A DNA stretch of 64,000 nt. Origin: Flexithrix dorotheae DSM 6795 (GTDB taxonomy: Bacteria; Bacteroidota; Bacteroidia; Cytophagales; Flammeovirgaceae). Location of the stretch: positions 139 to 64,138 of the forward strand of contig NZ_KB903498.1 of assembly GCF_000379765.1 (NCBI RefSeq), in the 5' to 3' direction. The position numbers and the translations under genes were made by a program. A model generated the notes under the pieces. It was not told where the DNA came from, ran no database searches, and was given only the letters and a program-made list of their open reading frames with translations. Below are positions 34,370 to 43,615 of this stretch, in pieces (within the stretch, counting starts at the first letter, position 1; the number at the start of each line of letters is the position of its first letter).

Positions 34370-35971
34370 CTATTGATATTCTATATTTTGTTTTAAGTTT
34401 CCATTATTATCTATTTCAGATTGTGGAATAGGCTTGATCAAATGTTTGGGTTCCCAGTTTTGCTGAGCAAGTGTATTTCCAAAATCAATATCTGTTTTAA
34501 TGTTTATCAGATTGGCCCGGTGCCATCTTACCAAATCATCATATCGATGACATTCCAAAGCAAGTTCTACTCTTCTTTCGTGCATCAACCACTGGAACAT
34601 CTGGTTTTGATCTACCGCAGCAGATCTTGCTGGTAATAAATCAGCCGGAGCAGGATCACCATTCACAATTTCATAATTATTTCTGGCTCTTTCTCTCACC
34701 ATATTGATGAGCTCTGCGGCTCTGGCTACATTTCCATTGCCAAGCAACTCCGCTTCCGCAAGCATTAATAATACATCTGCATATCGGATTACCCTTTCAT
34801 TATTTCCACTCCAGTTGGGAGGAAACTGTCCGGTTACGAATGGTCTCAAATATTTGGCTGGAGAAGCTCCTGTAATTGACCAGGCAGGATCATATGGTGC
34901 ACCTGCATAATCTTCTCCTTCCTGATAAAAAGTATGGAAAATTCTGGGGTCACCATCTTCAAATTCATTTTGGAGAGAACTGGTAATATGCACCTGGCCA
35001 TAACCATCACTATTAGCACCGGGGGCGCAATTTCCATTATGACAGGAAGTCCCCATAAATACTTTTCTACCTGTACCGGCTGCTCCAACATTTTGGTTTT
35101 GAGGAAGACCAAAATCTGTAGGCAACCAGGGATTAAAATCTCCTCTTGTCATCTGAATCTCAAATACAGACTCTGCATTATTTTCAGAATTTTCAGAGAA
35201 ATTTGCTCCAAAATCTTCCATCAGACTAAATTTTCCTACCAGCTTGTTTAGCTCTGTAGCCGCTTCTGCATACTTAGCCGCATTTCCTTCCCACTGTGCC
35301 CGGAATAATTTTACTTTTCCAAGTAAGGCGGTTGCTGCAAGGGAAGTAGCCCTGCCTACATTGTCGGCATCCCAGGATTCTGGAAGATTTTCCTGCCCAA
35401 CTTTTAAATCTGATTCAATAAAATCCCATAATTCTGCGAATGTGGCATTGCCAATTTTCGAATCTTCAATGCTTGTCACCACTTCAGATACTAAGGGAAC
35501 TTCACCATAATTTCTTACCAACACGAAGTAAAAATAGGCCCTTAGGAATTTGGCTTCTCCTTCAAATCGAGCTTTATTTCCCTCGTCAGAGAAACCATCA
35601 GCAAGAGGTAATCGATCCATGATTACGTTTGCTCTCATAATCCCTTTGTAAGATTCATTCCACAAATAATTGAATTCACCATCGTTGGGTAACCATCGAA
35701 ATTCTTCCTGTGCATTGCTGCCTTGGGGGTTTCTTACATCATCTCCAGGATACAAAATTCCTTTAAACCATCCCCTTCCATTTTGATCGAAGTATAAATT
35801 AAGGAGCGTAGAGTATGGAGCCAGAGAGGCAGCCTCAAAATCTTTTTCAGTATTGTAAAAAGTTTGAGAGTTCAATTCTCCAAGTGGAGAAAGGTCCAGT
35901 CTTTTTTCACATTCGCTAAAAACAAGCAAACAGCTGAGTAGTAAAAAACTATATTTTATTTTTCTTTTCAT
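34370..35971 (-). CDS. SusD/RagB-family outer-membrane glycan-binding lipoprotein
   Basis: 533 residues. Signal with Cys14 (LLLSC) and Cys20 (FSEC) as possible lipid sites; the second gives the usual short mature start CEKRLDLSPLG but has an atypical Glu at -1. The TPR-like SusD fold is evident from FYNTEKDFEAA, RGWFKG, GEAKFLRAYFYFVLVRNYG and the C-terminal WLMHERRVELALECHRYDDLVRW. It captures oligosaccharide or peptide-like nutrients for the SusC channel encoded directly upstream (87 bp). The ligand is unknown, since no degrading enzyme is in the same operon. Confidence 0.93.
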   Translation of the reverse strand: MKRKIKYSFLLLSCLLVFSECEKRLDLSPLGELNSQTFYNTEKDFEAASLAPYSTLLNLYFDQNGRGWFKGILYPGDDVRNPQGSNAQEEFRWLPNDGEFNYLWNESYKGIMRANVIMDRLPLADGFSDEGNKARFEGEAKFLRAYFYFVLVRNYGEVPLVSEVVTSIEDSKIGNATFAELWDFIESDLKVGQENLPESWDADNVGRATSLAATALLGKVKLFRAQWEGNAAKYAEAATELNKLVGKFSLMEDFGANFSENSENNAESVFEIQMTRGDFNPWLPTDFGLPQNQNVGAAGTGRKVFMGTSCHNGNCAPGANSDGYGQVHITSSLQNEFEDGDPRIFHTFYQEGEDYAGAPYDPAWSITGASPAKYLRPFVTGQFPPNWSGNNERVIRYADVLLMLAEAELLGNGNVARAAELINMVRERARNNYEIVNGDPAPADLLPARSAAVDQNQMFQWLMHERRVELALECHRYDDLVRWHRANLINIKTDIDFGNTLAQQNWEPKHLIKPIPQSEIDNNGNLKQNIEYQ

Positions 35972-36058
35972 ATCTATTTTAATTTTTAAGAATTCATGTT
36001 TTTGAATTCTATGTTATCTCTTTTTATTCCAGTTATGAATGCTTTACCTTCTACCTTT

Positions 36059-39000
36059 TTAGAAACCAACTTGTAGTCCTAATTGCAGGGTTCTGGTCTG
36101 GGGAATATTTCCCTGATCTGTTCCTGCTCCCAGTTGGTTTGATATTGCTCTATAAGTAAAGACTTCGGGATCTGGTCCTGAATAATTGGTAATTGTCAAC
36201 AGGTTAGAACCTGAAACATAAACCCTAACATTTTGGATAGAATTGGTTTTATCCAATAGAGATTTGGGTAAAGAGTATCCAAGCTGCAAGTTTTTCATCC
36301 TAAAATACCCGGCATCCTCTACAAACCTGTCAGAAAATCTGTTGTTGTCGTTGGGATCGGTAGCGATTGCTCTTGGCATGGTGTTACTTGTTCCAGGACC
36401 AGTCCATCGATTTGCAGTAGTACTCATTACATTTCGTCCACTTCCAGTAAGCCTTTCCCCATCTCTTCTGAATTCATTGTATAACTGTACTCCGGAAACA
36501 CCCTGAAAGAAAATACTAAGGTCGAATCCCTTATAGTTGGCTCCTACATTTATTCCGTAATAGAAATCAGGAATGGTTTTTCCCAAATAGGTCCGGTCGT
36601 TAAAATTGATTTCTCCATCAGGTTCACCTGAGAATTGCTGTCCATCAGGAGCACCCTCTGGAGCGGGACCGTTATTGTCTACAAAAATCACATCCCCTGC
36701 TCTTGCACCCTGAGAATTGGCATCAGGAAGGGCATTAGCTGCTTCCGCATCGGTTTGGTAAATTCCCGCAGTCTGGTAACCATAGAAATAACCGATGGGT
36801 TGCCCGATTCCGGTTCTGTAAATTTCATTGGAAGAAAATTCTTCAATTCCCGGAGCCAATGCAGTTAATTCATTCTTTACAGTGGTAAGGTTAGTAGCAA
36901 TGTCAAGATTAAACTCTCCAAAGTTTTGATGGTAGCCTAATTCCAACTCTATACCCGAGTTCACTACTTCACCTACGTTTGCGGGTGTATTTTCAAACCC
37001 GGTAATTCTTGGTAATGGCAGAGAGATTAAAAAATCCTTGGTGGTTCTTTTGTAATAAGTCATTAAAAGATCGAATTTGTTATCCAGAAAAGTCATATCA
37101 AAGCCCACATCAAATGTTTCGTTTGTCTCCCATATCACTTCCTTGTTTACAAAGTTTACCGGGGCCGGGGCCTGTACAGAAGTAGAGCCTGCCAATCCAT
37201 AATCTGGAGTTGGAGAAACTCTAAACACATGCGGGAAAGCAGTGGTCTGATCATTACCCAATTGTCCCCAGCTACCTCTTATTTTAAGTTCGGAAATGGC
37301 ATTTATTCCATTAAAGAAATCCTCCTCACTTACTCTCCAGGCTGCAGATACGGATGGAAAGGTTCCCCATCTTCTATCATCTTCCGGAGAGAAGCTTGAA
37401 GTTCCGTCTCTTCTTACCGTAGCGGTTACCAAATATTTTTTCATGTAATCGTAACTAAACCTTCCTATATATCCCACATAAGCGCCTTCCCCGGCTCCAC
37501 CTCCAATCAGTAAATTTTCTGAGGCATTTTTCACATTAATATAAAAGTCAGGATCTGCAGAAAGGAAATTTTCTCCTCTCCCTGAAAGCGAAGTAGATCT
37601 TAATTTTTGATATTCTAATCCGGCTAAAACATTGAAGTTATGGTCGCCAAAATTTTTATCGTAATTTAAGGTGTTGGTGAATACCTGTGTATAACCCTCA
37701 CTTCTACTATCTGTTCTTTCCTGGTTTGGTCTGTTCAACCCCATCTCAGCAGCAGTATAACCAGGATTCCAGGAATCATTTCTGCCCCAATTCATATCAA
37801 TAGAGGCCATTGATTTAAATTTTAAACCATTGATAATTTCCAATTCACCATAGATACTACCCAGCATTCTGGTACTTCTGTCATAATTATCTCTGATCTG
37901 GTTGATCCCATTTTGGTTTCCGATAATTAATCCATTTACATCCTCATTGCCATTGTAGCCATATCTGTTTCCCGGAATTTCATTTCTATAATCATAGATT
38001 TCAAAAAATGGAGGCATGGTGGCTGCATTGGCCAGCAAAAATCCATCTCCTCCTCCATTCACACCTCTAAATACTTCCTGATAGGACATTGTAAAAGTAT
38101 TTCCAAACTTAAACCTTTTGCCTACCTTATAGTCCGCATTTGCCCGGAATGTATACCGGTCAAGTTCCCATTTGTTCAATACTGCATCCTGGTTAAAATA
38201 TCCTGCAGAAACGAAATAGTTTGCATTGTCATTTGCTCCGGAAACCGAGAGGTTATAATTCTGAATGGGTGCATTATTATTTTTTACATCACCCGCCCAG
38301 TCTTCATTAATACTTCTGTAAGGTGAACCTGGCTGTAGGTCTGGATGCAAAATTAAGTAACTTGGGTCGTCAGGAGAAAGCTCATTTTGAATATTAAAGT
38401 TGTTGTAAGCTTCCTCGGTAAGGGCAATATACTGATCTGTATTATTCATATCCCACATACTCGGAAGTTTTTGTACCCCATAATATCCGTCAAAATTGAT
38501 TTGCGGCTTACCCTGTTTTCCTCTTTTGGTTGTAATGATTACTACTCCATTGGCAGCCCTTACACCATATACAGCTGCAGCGGAGGCATCTTTGAGCACC
38601 GATATACTTTCAATATCAGAAGGATTTAGTGTAGAAAGCGGGTTGGTAATAGGCCCATTTGGATTACCCCCTGTGTTTTTCCCAACCGGAACCCCATCAA
38701 TTACGAATAATGGTTGTGCGTTTCCTACCGTACCCACACCCCTGATTCTGATGGCTGTTGGAGCTCCCGGAGTACCATCCATTGGGGTAACCTGAACACC
38801 GGAAATTCTACCCTGTAAGGCCTGATCGGCACTGGATATGGGTAATTTTTGAATTTCTTCTGAATCCATTGTTCCTATAGATTCGGTGAGCAAAGTCCTG
38901 CTTTTCTCTCCATAACCAATTACGACTACCTCTTCCAATTGTGCTAAGTCAGTTTTAAGGGAAACATCAATCACAGACTGTGCACCTACTTCTAATTCCT

Positions 39001-39583
39001 GAGTAACATAGCCAATATAACTAAATTGTAGAGTAGAACCTTCTGTTACACTGAGTGAATAATTTCCATCAAAATCGGTAGTCGTTCCTGATGAAGTTCC
39101 TTTAATTAAAATACTTACCCCTGGAAGTGGCTCATTGGTGTCATCTGTTACTTTTCCACTTATTTTCACTTGCTGGAATTCCGTAACACTTTCTTTTAAG
39201 TTGGGGAATTTATTGGTGTTTTTAGAAATGTGTATATTGTTATTTATCCTGGTAAAACGCAATCCAGTTTGCTTGGAGATGGTATATAACAATTCAGCAA
39301 CGCTACTGTTTCCACCAATTATTTTAACTTTTTCATTTTCATTGAGTGTGGCATCGGTGAAGGTAAAACTAAAATTTGTTTTTCTTTCCAACTCAGCGAT
39401 AGCCTTCTTAAGCGATACGTTCTTGGAAGAGACATGAACCTCAATATCATGAATACTTCCTTTCTCTTTCTGGGCATTACCTTCATTGGCCAGCAAAAAA
39501 CTGCAGAAGAATGACTGGACAAAAATGCCAAATACCAAAAGCTTAGACATAATAATAATTTGTCTTAGTAATTTCAATTTCAT
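36059..39583 (-). CDS. SusC/RagA-family TonB-dependent transporter with STN signalling domain
   Basis: 1174 residues. Signal peptide to about NEGNAQ, then an STN domain (~48-115: VSLKKAIAELERKTNFSF) that marks transporters coupled to FecR/sigma signalling, a carboxypeptidase-regulatory-like beta domain (~135-210: KVTDDTNEPLPGVSILIKGT), a TonB box and plug (EEVVVIGYGEKSR, then LFVIDGVPVG), and a 22-stranded barrel ending LQLGLQVGF. It imports substrate using TonB energy; with the FecR and ECF genes upstream it probably senses its own substrate. ATG at codon 13 is an alternative start. Confidence 0.94.
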   Translation of the reverse strand: MKLKLLRQIIIMSKLLVFGIFVQSFFCSFLLANEGNAQKEKGSIHDIEVHVSSKNVSLKKAIAELERKTNFSFTFTDATLNENEKVKIIGGNSSVAELLYTISKQTGLRFTRINNNIHISKNTNKFPNLKESVTEFQQVKISGKVTDDTNEPLPGVSILIKGTSSGTTTDFDGNYSLSVTEGSTLQFSYIGYVTQELEVGAQSVIDVSLKTDLAQLEEVVVIGYGEKSRTLLTESIGTMDSEEIQKLPISSADQALQGRISGVQVTPMDGTPGAPTAIRIRGVGTVGNAQPLFVIDGVPVGKNTGGNPNGPITNPLSTLNPSDIESISVLKDASAAAVYGVRAANGVVIITTKRGKQGKPQINFDGYYGVQKLPSMWDMNNTDQYIALTEEAYNNFNIQNELSPDDPSYLILHPDLQPGSPYRSINEDWAGDVKNNNAPIQNYNLSVSGANDNANYFVSAGYFNQDAVLNKWELDRYTFRANADYKVGKRFKFGNTFTMSYQEVFRGVNGGGDGFLLANAATMPPFFEIYDYRNEIPGNRYGYNGNEDVNGLIIGNQNGINQIRDNYDRSTRMLGSIYGELEIINGLKFKSMASIDMNWGRNDSWNPGYTAAEMGLNRPNQERTDSRSEGYTQVFTNTLNYDKNFGDHNFNVLAGLEYQKLRSTSLSGRGENFLSADPDFYINVKNASENLLIGGGAGEGAYVGYIGRFSYDYMKKYLVTATVRRDGTSSFSPEDDRRWGTFPSVSAAWRVSEEDFFNGINAISELKIRGSWGQLGNDQTTAFPHVFRVSPTPDYGLAGSTSVQAPAPVNFVNKEVIWETNETFDVGFDMTFLDNKFDLLMTYYKRTTKDFLISLPLPRITGFENTPANVGEVVNSGIELELGYHQNFGEFNLDIATNLTTVKNELTALAPGIEEFSSNEIYRTGIGQPIGYFYGYQTAGIYQTDAEAANALPDANSQGARAGDVIFVDNNGPAPEGAPDGQQFSGEPDGEINFNDRTYLGKTIPDFYYGINVGANYKGFDLSIFFQGVSGVQLYNEFRRDGERLTGSGRNVMSTTANRWTGPGTSNTMPRAIATDPNDNNRFSDRFVEDAGYFRMKNLQLGYSLPKSLLDKTNSIQNVRVYVSGSNLLTITNYSGPDPEVFTYRAISNQLGAGTDQGNIPQTRTLQLGLQVGF

Positions 39584-39772
39584 ATTTTAGACTCGGTTTT
39601 AAGTAAAAAAAATTGCTTGATACTGTCTGGCTCTGCTATTGCACAATTTGGCGCCAACTAAATGGGGCAATAAAAGAGCTTTAAAGCTGGGGTTTTCCTA
39701 ATGAGGTCATTAATTTCATCAGGAACGTTCCAGCTTTTTTTGATTAGGAACTATTAAAAAAAGTGCATTTTT

Positions 39773-40810
39773 TCATTTATTTTCATGAGTTAGTGTTACA
39801 ATTTTCCCATCAATTTTATATTTAAAATTGAATGATATTTTCATTCCTTTCAGCACATTTTCCAGTGATTCATCCTGAAAACGGCCCGTGAATTTTTCTT
39901 TAAAAGACAGCCCCGGTTTTAGAATAAAGGTGACTCCATACCACCTCTCCAGCTTGTTTAGTATAGTTCGAAAATCGTCTTCCTGAAATAAAATCGTTCC
40001 ATTTTTCCAGGCCACCACTTCTTTAGGATCAAACTTATCTTTTACCACTTCACCAGTTTTTTTATAGGTAATTCGGTCATTTGGTTTTAGAATAAAACTA
40101 TTTCCTTCCTGATTTGAAACTTTGAGCTTTCCGGTTACCAGGGAAATTTCAACTCCTTCGTATGAATTAATGTTGAAAGAAGTCCCTAATACTTTTGCCT
40201 CAATATCATTAACTACCACAATAAATGGTTTGGCAGGATTTTCAGTGACGTCAAAAAAGGCTTCACCAGTGAGAAAAACCTTTCTGGTTTCTCCTTCAAA
40301 GAACCGGGAAAATTTCAACGAACTTTCTGCATTTAATTTTACCGTAGTCCCATCACCTAAGGTAAGTGTACTTTTCATCCCTTTGGGGGTACTTTTTTCC
40401 AGAAGCTCCGTGGCTGTGATTTTTTCTTTTCCTAAATTTTCAAAATTTTCAACAATAAGATAGGCACCAGCAAAGGCTAATAAAAGGGGTAAAAGAACAG
40501 CTGCAATTTTTTTATAATTTTGAAGAAAGCTTTTCTCCTGTTCCTCTTCAAATGCTATAGTGTGAGAGTGATCCTCCTTAAATATCTTCTCGAACATTTC
40601 AAGGTAATCTTCTTCCTGAAGTTCTGGAGTATAAGCCAATTCCAGATTCTGAACAATATGTTTTGCCTGTAATATGTCCTTTCGCTTGGCCGGATTATTC
40701 TGAATCCATTTTTCCCAAAACTCACCTGATTCATGGTCAGCATTCTTGGCCCACTTCACAAAAAGGTCGTCTTTTATAAAATCCTCTATGGTATAATCCT
40801 TATAATTCAT
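39773..40810 (-). CDS. FecR-family anti-sigma factor
   Basis: 345 residues. A cytoplasmic N-terminal helical domain (~1-90) is followed by one membrane helix (~95-113), the FecR beta domain (~135-240: TLGDGTTVKLNAESSLKFSR; ITYKK), and a DUF4974-type C-terminal domain (~260-335: LNKLERWYGVTFILK). It should bind the ECF factor inside and the transporter's STN domain outside. It lies between the sigma and SusC genes. Confidence 0.93.
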   Translation of the reverse strand: MNYKDYTIEDFIKDDLFVKWAKNADHESGEFWEKWIQNNPAKRKDILQAKHIVQNLELAYTPELQEEDYLEMFEKIFKEDHSHTIAFEEEQEKSFLQNYKKIAAVLLPLLLAFAGAYLIVENFENLGKEKITATELLEKSTPKGMKSTLTLGDGTTVKLNAESSLKFSRFFEGETRKVFLTGEAFFDVTENPAKPFIVVVNDIEAKVLGTSFNINSYEGVEISLVTGKLKVSNQEGNSFILKPNDRITYKKTGEVVKDKFDPKEVVAWKNGTILFQEDDFRTILNKLERWYGVTFILKPGLSFKEKFTGRFQDESLENVLKGMKISFNFKYKIDGKIVTLTHENK

Positions 40811-40996
40811 TTAAGTACCCGTACAATTAAAAATTTTGCAAATTCACCTGATATTATCCAGTGAATTATCTGGTATTACCTTCAATCTAATACCCTTTAC
40901 CTTAATAGAGGGAAGAAATGAAAAGTTGGGACATTTTTGAGGAAAAATTTTTTTAAAATTTTAAAGTAATTGGAAAATACCTTTTTGAGAAGGTTT

Positions 40997-41680
40997 CTAA
41001 CCAATTAACATCAGGAGGATTAGGGGAAAAAGGAGGTATTTTATAGCCGAAATTTTTTCTTTCAGGCTTTCAATTCCTCTGTATATAAGTTTTCTGGCAG
41101 AATCTTTATTTTTCAAACCCATGATATAGGCAATTTCTTCATGAGAAAATCCCTCATAATAATAATGTACGATAGCCTGTCTTTGCTTTTTTGAGAGCTT
41201 GTTTAATTCCTTTGTTAAAAATTGAAGTCTTTCCTGATAGGTTTCTCCTTCAATGAGCTCTACTTCGGCATTTATTTTTATGGAAAAACCTCCAGCATTC
41301 AGATTTTGATTTCCATCATAAATAACAAAATCATTCTTCTTTGATTTTTCCAGCAGCATTCTCCACAAACTTTTGTACAGGTAAGCCTTAATGGAAACTA
41401 CCTCACCCAAAGATTTTCGCTTCATTTTTAAATGAATAAACAAATCCTGGATTTTATCTTTAATTCTATCTTTATCTCTGGTGATCTGGTGACCAAAAAT
41501 GAATAATTTTTCTACATAGGTGTTATAAATATGGCATAAGGCATCATCGTCACCATTCTTAAATAGCAACCAGATTTCCGGGTCAGATTTTCCCGGGAAA
41601 CCCTGCTGATCAAATTGCACTGTTTTGGGTACAGCTTTTTTCGCTGGAGATGGGATAAATGATTTTTGCCCGATCTTCAT
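40997..41680 (-). CDS. ECF-type RNA polymerase sigma factor with hydrophobic C-terminal tail
   Basis: 227 residues. Sigma-2 region (SDPEIWLLFKNGDDDALCHIY; DKIQDLFIHL) and sigma-4 helix-turn-helix (LSKKQRQAIVHYYYEGFSHEEIA is the region, with GLKNKDSARKLIYRGIESL). The last ~17 residues (AIKYLLFPLILLMLIG) are wholly hydrophobic, so the factor may be tethered to the membrane near FecR. The start at 41680 adds a ~20-residue extension before the sigma domain. It probably drives the SusC/D operon and itself. Confidence 0.9.
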   Translation of the reverse strand: MKIGQKSFIPSPAKKAVPKTVQFDQQGFPGKSDPEIWLLFKNGDDDALCHIYNTYVEKLFIFGHQITRDKDRIKDKIQDLFIHLKMKRKSLGEVVSIKAYLYKSLWRMLLEKSKKNDFVIYDGNQNLNAGGFSIKINAEVELIEGETYQERLQFLTKELNKLSKKQRQAIVHYYYEGFSHEEIAYIMGLKNKDSARKLIYRGIESLKEKISAIKYLLFPLILLMLIG

Positions 41681-41813
41681 AAAATTAATAGAAAAGTAAA
41701 ATTTTGATCCCTTTTACCTTTTGGGTTAAAAAGCGTACTAAATATAAACCCAAGGTAGGAAAAATGCATCAATAAGGTGTCAGAATTCTTTTAAGGTACG
41801 AATATTCCATTTA

Positions 41814-41831
41814 TGTACTATCCTGTACTAT
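41814..41831. repeat. Tandem TGTACTAT repeat upstream of the ECF gene
   Basis: TGTACTAT occurs at 41814-41821 and 41824-41831, offset 10 bp, in the 207-bp gap between the LytTR gene and the ECF gene (134-151 bp before the ECF ATG). This is a one-helical-turn repeat; a regulator, perhaps the LytTR protein, could bind it. Confidence 0.5.
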
Positions 41832-41887
41832 GGGGTAAGTGAAAAAATGGAATTATTTTTCCTCTAAAAAAATATAAATTCAATTAC

Positions 41888-42583
41888 TTATCTTCTGATT
41901 AATTTCGAATTAATAATTTTTTCTACTACCTCATCTTTATAAGATCTGCTGATGGGAATTTTGTCTTTTCCTATCACTAGTTGATTACCCTCCAGGGCTT
42001 TAATTGCCTTCAGATTAATGATAAATGATTTATGAACCTGAATAAATTGAGTTTCCGGAAGTTGTTCCAAAAAACTTTTAAGGGTAATATGCACGATATG
42101 TTTTTCCTGAAGACAATTTAATTTCAGGTAATTTTGAAAACCCTCGATATATTGAATATCCTCATAAAAAATCTTCTCTGTCCTTTTATCAGTCTTGATG
42201 AAAAAACTATCGGGAGGGTCCTCCTTTAAATCTTTTTTTACCTTTTCACATGCTTTCAAGAAACGATTGAAAGAAATGGGTTTCATGAGATAATCTACAA
42301 TATCCAATTCATATCCCTCCAGTGCATAATTATCATAGGCTGTGGTAAATACTACTTTTGGCGGTTTTTTTAATGACTTCAAAAAATCTATCCCGGTGAG
42401 GTAAGGCATTTGAATATCCAGAAAAAGCAACTCAGGGTTAATCTGATCTATTTTTTCCAATAAATCCAAAGCTGAAGAAAATTCCCCCACACATTCCAGA
42501 TAAGGAATTTTTTCTACATAGCCTCTCAACCCCTCTAAAGCAATTGGTTCATCATCCACTATGGCACATTTTATTTTTTTCAT
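41888..42583 (-). CDS. LytTR-family response regulator
   Basis: 231 residues. Receiver domain (~1-120) with the DDEP acidic pair and phospho-Asp in LLFLDIQMPYLTG, then the LytTR DNA-binding domain (~135-228: FFIKTDKRTEKIFYEDIQYIEGFQNYLKL ends in sight; FIQVHKSFIINLKAI). Its ATG overlaps the sensor kinase stop by 4 bp (ATGA), so they are co-translated. Target genes are unknown; the adjacent acyltransferase is a candidate. Confidence 0.94.
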   Translation of the reverse strand: MKKIKCAIVDDEPIALEGLRGYVEKIPYLECVGEFSSALDLLEKIDQINPELLFLDIQMPYLTGIDFLKSLKKPPKVVFTTAYDNYALEGYELDIVDYLMKPISFNRFLKACEKVKKDLKEDPPDSFFIKTDKRTEKIFYEDIQYIEGFQNYLKLNCLQEKHIVHITLKSFLEQLPETQFIQVHKSFIINLKAIKALEGNQLVIGKDKIPISRSYKDEVVEKIINSKLIRR

Positions 42584-43602
42584 ATCCTTATTTCTAAGTG
42601 GGCTTTAAATGATTTATCATCTATAAATGTAGAAAATTTATGTTGGTTAGGATAGAGGATTTCCAGCCTTCTTTTCAGATTTTTAAGCCCTATTCCATTT
42701 GATCTATTCTGATTAACCTGGCGAATCGTATTTTCTATTTCAAAGCTTACTTTACCCTCCTTTTCCTCCAAAATCATTGAAATTTCTGGAGTTGTTCCTC
42801 CCACATATTTAAAGGCATTTTCTACCAAAGGGATCAGTAGATGAGGGTAGATTTCCTTTTCAGAAGTCGATAAATTTTCCTTTACATCTAAATCTTTACT
42901 CCTTCGGGATTTATGAACCTGCCCATATAAATGTATAAACTTACTTTCTTTCGAGATGGGAACCAGTTTTTGTTGCTCCTGATATAAATTATACCGAAGC
43001 AGTTCTGATAGCTTTTCAATACTCGTTTTGGCTTCAGGAATACTTTTATCCATCTGAAAGTATATGTTATTTAAGCCATTAAAAAGAAAATGTGGACTGA
43101 ACTGGCTTTTCAGAAATGACAATTCAGTTTTAAGCCTTTCATTTTCCAGTTTTTGCAATTTCACCCGACTGGCTATAAATTCATGTAAATAAAAATTACC
43201 CCTACGAACCAAAAAATAGATCTGAACAAAAAGTGTAGGTAACAGATTAATCTGAACAAAATCACTGAGGGTAAGGCCATCATCAGTAAGAGCCACCATT
43301 GGGAGAATAGTCAGGTTAATGATGATGATGGTGAAAAAAGTAAGCAGAGATAATTCCTTAATTATCTTTTTAGTTGAAAAATCATTTTTAAAGTCTGAGT
43401 CAAATTTGGACTCTAATCGCCTGATGAGAAAATCAAAAATATAGGCGACTAAAATTGTAGTTACCACCTCAATTGCAGTGATATAAAAAGGCCTTTCCCA
43501 AAATCTGAAGCCACTGCTCATGGTATCATTTACGATCCGAACGGTACTATAAATGAGTAATCCGAAAATTCCGGGGAATATATATTTCCAGAAAAATTTC
43601 AT
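42580..43602 (-). CDS. LytS-type sensor histidine kinase
   Basis: 340 residues. About four membrane helices (~5-125), a coiled coil (~145-170), the His_kinase domain with SQFSPHFLFNGLNNIYF (phospho-His) and an ATPase domain with VENAFKY and NGIGLKNLKRRLEILY. It is partner of the LytTR regulator by overlap, and it starts 13 bp after the acyltransferase stop, so the three genes form an operon. Confidence 0.92.
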   Translation of the reverse strand: MKFFWKYIFPGIFGLLIYSTVRIVNDTMSSGFRFWERPFYITAIEVVTTILVAYIFDFLIRRLESKFDSDFKNDFSTKKIIKELSLLTFFTIIIINLTILPMVALTDDGLTLSDFVQINLLPTLFVQIYFLVRRGNFYLHEFIASRVKLQKLENERLKTELSFLKSQFSPHFLFNGLNNIYFQMDKSIPEAKTSIEKLSELLRYNLYQEQQKLVPISKESKFIHLYGQVHKSRRSKDLDVKENLSTSEKEIYPHLLIPLVENAFKYVGGTTPEISMILEEKEGKVSFEIENTIRQVNQNRSNGIGLKNLKRRLEILYPNQHKFSTFIDDKSFKAHLEIRI

Positions 43603-43615
43603 TTCAAAATCAATT

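Noticed and set aside
39648-39688. Palindromes TTGGCGCCAA and AGCTTTAAAGCT upstream of the SusC gene
   Set aside because: Short, and no supporting promoter element or repeated copy; could be chance. Left unannotated.
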